DNA of 64,000 nucleotides from CAYNLK01 sp964398055 (lineage in GTDB: Bacteria > Chloroflexota > Anaerolineae > 4572-78 > J111): NCBI GenBank assembly GCA_964398055.1, contig CAYNLK010000001.1, forward strand, positions 186,001-250,000, given 5' to 3'. Shown piece after piece: positions 57,391 through 64,000 of this stretch. The notes below the pieces were generated by a model. The model made no database searches, was not told where the DNA came from, and worked only from the letters and a program-made list of their open reading frames with translations. Each line of letters begins with the position of its first letter. The first letter of the stretch is position 1. The translations under genes were made by a program, and so were the position numbers.

Positions 57391-58881
57391 TCAGTCAAGA
57401 TATTGACTCAATCGCTCCACCTCATTACCCTCGACGTCTCGGATGATTACCTGCAGCGGCATCTGTCCCGGCAAGGCGTGGGTGGCGCACGACATACAGG
57501 GGTCGTAATTGCGGAAGGCCATCTCGATGCGATTCAACAAGCCGTCGCTGACCACCGTCCCGTTGTGGATCAGGGCCTGGGCCGCCTTTTTCACCGACAT
57601 CGTAATGGGCGCGTAGTTGTTGGTGGTCCCGACAATGAGGTTGACTCGGGTCAGGATACCGTTCTTGTCGGTTTGGTAATGATGGGTCAAAGTGCCGCGG
57701 GGCGCTTCAACACTGCCGATGCCCTCATCGGGGGTCTGCGTCACTGGCGCTCGGACGTTCGGAGCGGTGATCTCCGGATCGGTGGCCAGTTCTAGCATCC
57801 GTTCGGCCGCGTAGAGCAGCTCGATCAGCCTGGCCCAATGGGTCGCCAGGCGGAAGTGAACCGGCTGGTAGCGGCCGTTGATCTTCTTACTGCCCAGAGT
57901 CTCGTAAAATTTTTCGAAGGTTTCTTGAGCTTTGGGCGTGGCCATCCCGTCGGCGGCGTTCAGCCGCGACAGGGGGGTACAGCAGTAAATGCCGCTGTCC
58001 GGGCCGTCCACAAATCCTTTCCAGCCGACTCCTTTCAGATAGGGGAATTTCAGGTAAGTCCACGGCTCCACGTGCTCGGCGACATGTTGGGCGTAATCCT
58101 GGGGGGGGTACTTGACAAATTCATGGCCATTGGGATCGACCACCCGAATCAGCCCATCGTAAAAGTTAATGTGGTTGTTTTCGTCCACGGTGCCCATATA
58201 GTAGGTGTGATGGGTATAGGCATCCGACAGTACCAGATCAACGTAAGCCTGGTTACCCAGCACCACGTCGTCGAACAGTTTCAGGCTGAAGAGGCCGAAC
58301 TCCACGTTTTGCCGGGCAATCGCTTCGATTTCCTGGCGTTCGGCTTCACTCACTGCCTTGCTCCAGCCGCCGGGCAAGCCGGCCACCGGGTGGACGCCCC
58401 GCCCCCCCAACATCTTGATGACGTGGTGATTGCGCCGGCGGCAGTCGATGACCTGCTGGCCAATCTGAAGCCCCACTTTGTGGATCACCCCCAAAATGTT
58501 ACGCTCTGCTGCCGGCGCGTCGGGACCTACCACGAAGTCGGGCGCGCCGAGCGCATAGAAGTGGACAGTGTGGTCGGTCACATAAAAGGCCGAGTAGAAC
58601 ATCTCCCGTAATTTCTTGGTTACCGCCGGCGGCTCGACGTGGAACAGCGCGTCGAGAGCCTTGGTGGCGGCCATATGGTGCGCCTCCGGGCAGACGCCGC
58701 AGATACGGTTGGTGATCCGGGGCATCTCCTCAGCCGGTCGCCCGACGCAGAACTGCTCAAAACCGCGCAGCTCCGGGATCTGTAAATAGGTGTTGGCTAC
58801 GTCGCCGGCTTCATCGAGGAAGATTTCAATCTTGCCGTGGCCTTCCAGCCGGGTGATGGGATCTATCGAAATGCGTTTCAT
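57391..58881 (-). CDS. mvhA: [NiFe]-hydrogenase large subunit, MvhA-like (group 3c)
   Basis: A 496-residue catalytic subunit with AGGAGG before ATG 58881. Nickel motifs are NRICGVCPEAHH and DPCMSCATHALPG. The tail after the His (ALPGQMPLQVIIRDVEGNEV ...) is removed in maturation. TRLEGHGKIEIFLDEAG is the usual N-terminus. The gene set mvhG, mvhD and hdrA upstream identifies a methyl-viologen-reducing-type hydrogenase linked to heterodisulfide-reductase-like HdrA. It is paralogous to but distinct from HoxH at 47055. Confidence 0.93.
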   Translation of the reverse strand: MKRISIDPITRLEGHGKIEIFLDEAGDVANTYLQIPELRGFEQFCVGRPAEEMPRITNRICGVCPEAHHMAATKALDALFHVEPPAVTKKLREMFYSAFYVTDHTVHFYALGAPDFVVGPDAPAAERNILGVIHKVGLQIGQQVIDCRRRNHHVIKMLGGRGVHPVAGLPGGWSKAVSEAERQEIEAIARQNVEFGLFSLKLFDDVVLGNQAYVDLVLSDAYTHHTYYMGTVDENNHINFYDGLIRVVDPNGHEFVKYPPQDYAQHVAEHVEPWTYLKFPYLKGVGWKGFVDGPDSGIYCCTPLSRLNAADGMATPKAQETFEKFYETLGSKKINGRYQPVHFRLATHWARLIELLYAAERMLELATDPEITAPNVRAPVTQTPDEGIGSVEAPRGTLTHHYQTDKNGILTRVNLIVGTTNNYAPITMSVKKAAQALIHNGTVVSDGLLNRIEMAFRNYDPCMSCATHALPGQMPLQVIIRDVEGNEVERLSQYLD

Positions 58882-58894
58882 AGATTACCTCCTC

Positions 58895-59047
58895 ATTCAG
58901 TGAACAGTAATCAGTGAACAGTGAACGCGTAGGGCAGGTGTGGCGAATGGTGAATAGTGAATGGTGAATAGTGAATTGTGAATTGTGAACGACAACTGCC
59001 AATAACTGACCACCGATAACTAAACACTAAAAACTAAACACTAAAAA
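58895..59047. repeat. heptamer-type tandem arrays between mvhG and mvhA
   Basis: Runs of gaatggt/gaatagt/gaattgt heptamers, aacagtgaacagt words and a ctaaacactaaaaa duplication fill the 166-bp gap. The array reaches the mvhG stop codon (59048-59050). The style is that of the short tandemly repeated repetitive (STRR) sequences described in cyanobacteria. Confidence 0.75.
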
Positions 59048-60085
59048 CTATTTGCCGTTTGTCTTGGACCGTTGCAGGAGCGAATCAGCCATGCTGAAGC
59101 GGTAGAACGTGCCGGCCGGGTCGGGGATGGTGTCAACCACGGCCTGGATCTCGCGCTCCAGTTCGGCATCTTCCATCTTAGCATTGCCCACGCCGATGAC
59201 CGAAGCGATGGCCGACAGCATCTTGGCGCCCTGATCATACACCCCATCCAGCGGCCCGTAGCAACCCCGGCAGCCCATATTGACCTGCGGACATAGCGCC
59301 CCACAACCGCCCCGCGTGGCCGGTCCCATACAGACAATGCCTTGCTCCAGCAAGCACAGGCCCGGCTGCGGGGTGATTTCGTAAGGGCGGTAGAAGCGGG
59401 TGATCGATTTCTCTTGCTTCTGCAGCGGGCATTCCTCACACACGGCCACGTCCGTCGCGCCAACGATGGAACCGGCCAGCGGCAGCGGCGCTCCTTCCAG
59501 GAGGGCGGCGACCACAACTTGTAGCACCGCCCAGATTTGGGGCGGCTCCGGCGGGCAGCCGGGGATGTAGTAATCGACGTTGACCACCTGATCCAGCGAT
59601 TTGACCGTGTGGTAAAAGTACGGAATTTCCAGTTCACCTTCCGGCGCTTCAAAGCTGGGCTGCGGCAACACCCCAGTCGGGTTGTCAATGGAAGGGTTGT
59701 CCAGGAAGACGGTCCGCAAGATGGCCTCTTTCGAGGTCAGATTGGCCAGGGCCGGGATGCAACCTTCATAGGCGCAGGAGCCAAAGGCCACCAGAACCTT
59801 GGACTTCTGGCGCAACAGGTGGGCCATCTCCTCGTTTTCCGAATTGCGGATCGCCCCATTGAACAGGCACAGGTCGATGTAGCCGTCGGGGTAGTTTTTT
59901 ACATCTGCAACCTTGAAATCGGCAATGCAGGGGAAAAAGGCTAAATCGAAAACCTGGTCCACGGTCAGGATATGCTCGTGGATGTTCAGTACGGCGATCT
60001 CGCAGCCGCCGCAGGAGGCGGCCCAGTACATCGCTAGCTTGGGCTTGTCCTGAACTTGCTGAATGGATTTGCCGTTGTCGGCCAT
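59048..60085 (-). CDS. mvhG: [NiFe]-hydrogenase small subunit, MvhG-like
   Basis: The start is ATG 60085 (345 residues) with GAGGAGG at ideal spacing. Proximal cluster Cys are in YWAASCGGCEIA, GSCAYEGCIP and YIPGCPPEPPQIW. The C-terminal part adds clusters: CEECPLQKQ, GIVCMGPATRGGCGALCP and NMGCRGCYGP. There is no twin-arginine signal, so it is cytoplasmic. It starts 2 bp after the mvhD stop. It transfers electrons between MvhA and MvhD/HdrA. Confidence 0.92.
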   Translation of the reverse strand: MADNGKSIQQVQDKPKLAMYWAASCGGCEIAVLNIHEHILTVDQVFDLAFFPCIADFKVADVKNYPDGYIDLCLFNGAIRNSENEEMAHLLRQKSKVLVAFGSCAYEGCIPALANLTSKEAILRTVFLDNPSIDNPTGVLPQPSFEAPEGELEIPYFYHTVKSLDQVVNVDYYIPGCPPEPPQIWAVLQVVVAALLEGAPLPLAGSIVGATDVAVCEECPLQKQEKSITRFYRPYEITPQPGLCLLEQGIVCMGPATRGGCGALCPQVNMGCRGCYGPLDGVYDQGAKMLSAIASVIGVGNAKMEDAELEREIQAVVDTIPDPAGTFYRFSMADSLLQRSKTNGK

Positions 60086-60087
60086 GA

Positions 60088-60570
60088 TCACACCTCCTCA
60101 ACTGCCGGAATAGCCTCGGCCAGGGCAGGGTAGCCGTGCCCGTTGCCGCTCAGCACTGTGTTTCGCCAGCGCAAGGGGCCCAGCACCCGCAGTTGCTCGG
60201 TCATCCGATCCACCGCCTCAGCCAGGATGATCCCTTCCGAGGTGGAGGCCCAGACCAACTGGACTCGCTCTTCCTCGATACCCAGTTGCCGGAGCAGCCG
60301 CTTGAGTAACACAAAGCGGCGCAGGGCCTTGATATTGCCCTCGACATAATGGCACTCACCGGGATGGCAGCCGGCAATCAGCACCCCATCGGCGCCTTCA
60401 CGGAGCACCTTCAGTACAAACTGCGGATCGATCCGCCCGCTGCACATCACCCGGATGGGGCGCATATTAGGGGCATAATGAAGCCGAGCTGTGCCGGCGA
60501 GGTCGGCCGCCCGGTACGAGCACCAGTTGCATAAGAAACCAACGATCACCGGTTCATATTGTTCGCTCAT
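60088..60570 (-). CDS. mvhD: MvhD-like [2Fe-2S] linker subunit
   Basis: A 160-residue protein of the FlpD/MvhD family: IVGFLCNWCSYRAADLAG, RVMCSGRID, GVLIAGCHPGECHYVEGN. Five Cys are visible (Cys-x2-Cys, a single Cys, Cys-x4-Cys), matching the [2Fe-2S] protein that connects hydrogenase or formate dehydrogenase to HdrA. It lies between hdrA (with a 144-bp repeat-filled gap) and mvhG (2 bp). Confidence 0.93.
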   Translation of the reverse strand: MSEQYEPVIVGFLCNWCSYRAADLAGTARLHYAPNMRPIRVMCSGRIDPQFVLKVLREGADGVLIAGCHPGECHYVEGNIKALRRFVLLKRLLRQLGIEEERVQLVWASTSEGIILAEAVDRMTEQLRVLGPLRWRNTVLSGNGHGYPALAEAIPAVEEV

Positions 60571-60589
60571 AGTTTTTCTCCTGATAAAG

Positions 60590-60717
60590 TAGTTATCAGT
60601 TATCAGTTATCAGTTAGCAGTTAGCAGTTATCAGTTGCCAGTTGTCAGTTATCAGTTGTAAGTAGTTGGTAGTTCTTATTCACTGTTCACTGATTACTGA
60701 TTACTGATTACTGATCA
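60590..60717. repeat. heptamer tandem arrays between hdrA and mvhD
   Basis: About nine copies of CAGTTAT-type heptamers (cagttag, cagttgc, cagttgt variants) and four ACTGATT-type heptamers. The last units run into the stop codon of hdrA (60715-60717). It resembles cyanobacterial STRR repeats and the arrays at 58895 and 53541. Confidence 0.8.
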
Positions 60718-62760
60718 CTGATTAGCAGTCGCCAATTCCGGCTCTTCAAACAGCGTCCGTACATCCCACAAGATACCCTCGATCTCGGCCATGATCTGCT
60801 CGTTGTTGAAGTGAGCGCCGCTGATGGCCGCGCTGGGACAGGCGGCGACGCAGGTGCCGCAGCCCTGGCACAGGGCAGTAATGACTTCGGAGACGCTGGT
60901 GTCGGCGTGGAAGATGATCGCATTGTACGGGCACAGGTTGTTGCAGATGCGGCAGCCGGAACATTTCTCGGCGACGATGCTGGCCCGCACCGGCTCCATC
61001 ATCACCGTGCCCTGGCTGATCAGGCTGGCCACGCGCGACGCGGCCGCAGCGCCCTGGGCCACGGTCTCGGGGATATCCTTGGGCCCCTGGCAGGCGCCGG
61101 CAATCAATACACCCTCGGTCATCGTTCCCACCGGATCCAGCTTGGGATGGCGCTCGATGAAAAAGCCGTCAAAGTCGCAGCCCATCTTGAACAGTTGGGT
61201 GATCTCCTTGGAGCCGGCGCGCGCCTCCATTGCCGGGCTGAGGATGACCATATCGACCGGGATGCGGCGTTGCACGCCCAGCAGAGTGTCATAAACCTGC
61301 ACGATGAGCTGGCCCTCTTCCTCCTTCGTGCGGGCGGCGTCGGTTACCTCGGCTACTTTACCGCGGACGAAGGTAACGCCTTCATCCATCAAGCGATGGT
61401 AGAATTCCTCGTAGCCTTTGCCGGGCGTGCGAATATCGATGTAGAAGTTGTAAACCTTGGCCTCGGGCAACCGTTCGTGGATCAGGTGAGCGAATTTTAG
61501 CGAGTACATACAGCACACTTTGGAGCAATACTCGTGGTAGTTTTGGTCGCGGGAACCCACACAGTGAACGATGGCCACCCGCCTGGGCGGCGTCTCCAGA
61601 TCGCGCAGCACAATCTTGCCATTGGTGGGGCCGGCGGCATTGACCATTCGCTCAAATTCCAGGCTGGTGAAGACATTGGCTAACTGCCCATAACCGTATT
61701 GGGGAATGCGCTTGACATCGAACAGATCGTAGCCGGTGGCGACGATAATGTTGCCGACTTCAATTTGCAGAAGTTCGTCTTGCTGCTCAAAGTCAATGGA
61801 GTTGGGGCTGGTGGGGCAGAAGATTTGGCAGGCCTTGCATTTGCCGCGCTGGAAGTAGATGCAGTTAGCGGCGTCGATGACCGGGTATTTGGGCACTGCC
61901 TGGGGGAAAGGCCGGTAGATCACTTTGCGCTTGCCCAAACCGGCCTCAAAGACGTCATCGACGACACTCCAGGGACATTTTTCAATGCAGATGCCGCAGC
62001 CGGTGCAGTAACGCTCATCCACATAGCGAGCTTTCTTGCGCACGGTCACCGTGAAGTTGCCCAGATAACCATCCACCTGTTCCACCTGGCTGTAACTCAG
62101 CAGGGTGATGTTGGGGTGCTGGCCCACATCCACCATCTTGGGGGTTAGAATACAGGCCGAGCAATCCAGCGTGGGAAAGGTTTTATCCAGTTGGGCCATG
62201 TGCCCGCCGATAGACGGCTCTCGCTCGACCAGATAAACGTGGTGGCCGGCGTTAGCCAGCTCCAGGGCGGCGCTGATTCCGGCGATGCCGGCGCCCACAA
62301 TCAGAGTATTGGCGTTGATTTCCACCGGCAACGGTTCCAGCGGCTGGTGATGGACTACTCGCTCGATGGCCGCCTTGACCAGGGCTTTAGCCTTGGCCGT
62401 CGCCGCGCCATGGTCATCGGTAATCCAGGCGTCATGCTCGCGGATATTGGCCATCTCGAACAGGAACGGGTTTAATCCGGCGCGGTGGCAGGCGGTGCGG
62501 AAGGTTTTCTCGTGCATGTGGGGCGAGCAGGCCGCTACCACCACCCGGGTTAGCCCTTTGTCCTTGATATCCTCTTCTATCAGGTCCTGGCCCAGGCTGG
62601 AACACATAAATTTATATTCGCGGGCAATCGCCACATTGTCTTGCTCACCGGCCCAATGGGCTACCTCCTTTACGTCTACTTTGCCGGCGATATTGGTGCC
62701 GCAGTGGCAAATGTAGACTCCCACGCGTTCGGTTGACTCAGGCTTGACTTTTTTAGTCAT
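60715..62760 (-). CDS. hdrA: HdrA-like FAD/Fe-S protein (heterodisulfide-reductase subunit A family)
   Basis: A 681-residue protein. It has an N-terminal VGVYICHCGTNIAGKVDV and the FAD motif TLIVGAGIAGISAALELANA. The HdrA signature SIGGHMAQLDKTFPTLDCSA is followed by cluster motifs YCTGCGICIEKCPWS and CKACQIFCP, a Cys-rich HEYCSKVCCMYSLK, and two C-terminal [4Fe-4S] motifs, CSGCRICNNLCPYNA and CQGCGTCVAACPSAA. All positions are Cys; no in-frame UGA is seen. In methanogens HdrA bifurcates electrons from MvhADG to ferredoxin and HdrBC. No hdrB or hdrC is in the window, so the second acceptor is unknown. Its ATG overlaps the stop of the REC gene. Confidence 0.94.
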   Translation of the reverse strand: MTKKVKPESTERVGVYICHCGTNIAGKVDVKEVAHWAGEQDNVAIAREYKFMCSSLGQDLIEEDIKDKGLTRVVVAACSPHMHEKTFRTACHRAGLNPFLFEMANIREHDAWITDDHGAATAKAKALVKAAIERVVHHQPLEPLPVEINANTLIVGAGIAGISAALELANAGHHVYLVEREPSIGGHMAQLDKTFPTLDCSACILTPKMVDVGQHPNITLLSYSQVEQVDGYLGNFTVTVRKKARYVDERYCTGCGICIEKCPWSVVDDVFEAGLGKRKVIYRPFPQAVPKYPVIDAANCIYFQRGKCKACQIFCPTSPNSIDFEQQDELLQIEVGNIIVATGYDLFDVKRIPQYGYGQLANVFTSLEFERMVNAAGPTNGKIVLRDLETPPRRVAIVHCVGSRDQNYHEYCSKVCCMYSLKFAHLIHERLPEAKVYNFYIDIRTPGKGYEEFYHRLMDEGVTFVRGKVAEVTDAARTKEEEGQLIVQVYDTLLGVQRRIPVDMVILSPAMEARAGSKEITQLFKMGCDFDGFFIERHPKLDPVGTMTEGVLIAGACQGPKDIPETVAQGAAAASRVASLISQGTVMMEPVRASIVAEKCSGCRICNNLCPYNAIIFHADTSVSEVITALCQGCGTCVAACPSAAISGAHFNNEQIMAEIEGILWDVRTLFEEPELATANQ

Positions 62761-63188
62761 GGATTACCCTCCTGTTGGGTTGTTCTGGCTTCGGCCGCCT
62801 GAAGCAGCGCGCTGACCCGGTCGAGCAGGAACTCCGGTTCGACCGGCTTTTCCACCAACTCATCCACGGCTACAAAGTGGGGATGTACCGGCTCACCCGG
62901 AAAGAGAAAGGCAATCTGCTCCCGCATGCCCGTAATGATCAACGTCGGGATTTCCCGCAATTTGGGATCCTTTCTCATCTTCCGGGCTATAGCGATCCCC
63001 TCCGCGCCGCGACCCATCAAGATGTCAAGGAGCAGCAGATCGGGCGGCCTGGTCTGCAAGGCTTCAAAGCCGGCATCGGGGTCGTGAACCACTTCCACCG
63101 CATAGCCGGCGCGTTCAAGGATTAGTTTGATCCCCTCGGCAAAGTCAGGGTCATCGTCGATAATCAATAGTCTTTTACCTTCATTCAT
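62757..63188 (-). CDS. stand-alone receiver protein coupled to hdrA
   Basis: A 143-residue receiver: LLIIDDDPDFAEGIKLILER, phospho-Asp in LLLLDILMGRGAEG, LIITGMREQ, and VEKPVEPEFLLDRV with the conserved Lys-Pro. There is no output domain. Its stop overlaps the hdrA ATG by ATGA, so it is translationally coupled to the hydrogenase/Hdr genes. The kinase at 63230 precedes it. This suggests phospho-signalling to the redox complex or its expression. Confidence 0.92.
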   Translation of the reverse strand: MNEGKRLLIIDDDPDFAEGIKLILERAGYAVEVVHDPDAGFEALQTRPPDLLLLDILMGRGAEGIAIARKMRKDPKLREIPTLIITGMREQIAFLFPGEPVHPHFVAVDELVEKPVEPEFLLDRVSALLQAAEARTTQQEGNP

Positions 63189-63229
63189 CTTTTACCTCCT
63201 TGGTGAGGATAGTTTTCTTGGAAAGTTCC

Positions 63230-64000
63230 TTATGCCAGCCCAGTATATTTTGGCAACTTGATTGTAAAGGTGCTGCCCTGGCCCAGTTTACTTTCTACCG
63301 AGATTGTGCCGTTGTGTATTTCAATGATCCGCCGGCTGATGGCCAGGCCCAGGCCGTGACCTCCTTCAGCCGGTTGGCCGGATTTACCCCTGAAAAAATC
63401 GTCAAAGATGAAGGGCAATTCGTCGTCAGCGATGCCTATGCCGGTGTCGGCAATCGCGATAATAACATCTTCGGCTTTCTCTTCGGCCTTAATGAAAACC
63501 TGGCTGCCGGGCTGGGAATATTTGACGGCATTGTTGCAGACATTCACCACCGCTTCGGTTAAAGTTCCGGCGTCGCCATAAATCAGACTCACCGGCTCGG
63601 CCACCGCGGTCACCAATTCGACATTTTTGCGGAGGGCGTGCGGCTGCACCGTTTCGACCGCCTGGCCTATCACCGTGTTCACCGCCAGGGGCTTGAACTG
63701 CTCCTTGATCGTCTCCAGATCAACCGAGATGGCGCGCAGCCAGGTATTAATCAATTCCAGCAATTCGGCCAGGCGGGATTTCATCCGTTCAAGCCGCCTT
63801 TGCTGATCGTCGCTGAGCTGGCCCGACAGTTCGGCGATGAGCGTAAACAGATTCTGTTGCACCGCGCTCAGCGGCGACTTCAATTCGTGGGAAACAATGG
63901 CGGCAAAGTTCTCGCGCAGCATCTCTTTTTCCCGGCGCAGGGCCAGCGTTTCCAGGACCAGCTTTCTTTTCTCCAACCCTCGCCGGGTGATCAGGCGGAA
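63230..64000 (-). CDS. sensor histidine kinase, 5' end cut by window edge
   Basis: The frame stays open to base 64000 beyond the first candidate start (TTG 63976), so the N-terminal sensor part lies outside. The visible part has HisKA (FAAIVSHELKSPLSAVQQNL, phospho-His) and HATPase_c (VCNNAVKYSQPGSQ; DTGIGIADDELP; GGHGLGLAISRRIIEIHNG). It precedes the REC gene (41 bp gap) and the hydrogenase operon, forming a likely kinase-receiver pair. Confidence 0.9.
   Translation of the reverse strand, partial: FRLITRRGLEKRKLVLETLALRREKEMLRENFAAIVSHELKSPLSAVQQNLFTLIAELSGQLSDDQQRRLERMKSRLAELLELINTWLRAISVDLETIKEQFKPLAVNTVIGQAVETVQPHALRKNVELVTAVAEPVSLIYGDAGTLTEAVVNVCNNAVKYSQPGSQVFIKAEEKAEDVIIAIADTGIGIADDELPFIFDDFFRGKSGQPAEGGHGLGLAISRRIIEIHNGTISVESKLGQGSTFTIKLPKYTGLA

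Noticed and set aside
60590..60717. CRISPR array
   Set aside because: Units are about 7 bp, contiguous and without spacers, and no cas genes are present. It is a simple short tandem repeat.
60715..62760. Selenocysteine in the HdrA-like protein
   Set aside because: Some HdrA proteins have Sec at a cluster ligand, but all Cys positions here are encoded as Cys and no in-frame UGA occurs before the end.

Overview
The window looks like a chromosomal segment of an uncultured, metabolically flexible bacterium, most probably a member of the Chloroflexota (Anaerolineae-like). This is inferred from the large GT-C membrane proteins with beta-sandwich tails, the many NarL-type and hybrid two-component systems, the secreted proteins ending in a short FLP motif, and the combination of Hox, Mvh/Hdr and Nfn enzymes. 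No rRNA, tRNA, CRISPR array, prophage or insertion sequence was recognised. Both ends cut through genes.

Layout. (1) 1-12.3 kb: five large multi-pass membrane proteins, GT39-like or related, most ending in the same C-terminal beta-sandwich module; then a sugar aminotransferase and a LuxR-TM-kelch fusion (12.4-15.0 kb). (2) 15.1-20.2 kb: a GH35-like protein, a HAD phosphatase and a divergent two-component pair. The pair closely resembles mycobacterial DosS/DosR: a GAF kinase keeping the heme-ligand His and distal Tyr, and a DosR-like regulator. (3) 20.5-27.2 kb: a small HMA-fold protein, a small membrane protein, an operon regulator > solute-binding lipoprotein > Cache kinase, a MEMO-family protein and an RsuA/RluE pseudouridine synthase. 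(4) 27.3-43.6 kb: a secreted HExxH protein, a dense block of kinases and regulators including a split REC / winged-helix pair, a PEP/pyruvate-binding-domain protein, a zinc ribbon, an NrnA-type DHH phosphoesterase and a 1141-residue hybrid kinase. (5) 43.7-46.9 kb: an arsR-permease unit with two matching operators, a geranylgeranyl-reductase-like flavoprotein and a Pmp3/YqaE peptide. (6) 47.0-64.0 kb, all leftward: hoxEFUYH, nfnAB, CBS and cyclic-nucleotide-binding proteins, mvhA-mvhG-mvhD-hdrA, a REC protein overlapping hdrA, and a truncated kinase.

The most interesting signal is a set of five tandem palindrome pairs (consensus RTGAY-N4-RTCAY), every pair having exactly 22 bp between centres. 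They lie upstream of hoxE (two pairs), upstream of nfnA (two pairs) and downstream of the DosR-like gene, ahead of the HMA-fold gene (one pair). The box architecture resembles the DosR box (GGGAC-N4-GTCCC), and a DosS/DosR-like pair with conserved heme-site residues is encoded in the same window. I therefore propose a DosR-like, heme-sensing hypoxia or redox regulon. It would control a bidirectional NAD-linked hydrogenase and an electron-bifurcating transhydrogenase, and possibly a small RNA made from its own promoter between the two hoxE box pairs.

A second theme is short tandem heptamer-like arrays that begin at or just after the stop codons of several genes (nfnB, mvhG, hdrA, the first GT gene), plus an in-frame octamer array inside one GT gene.
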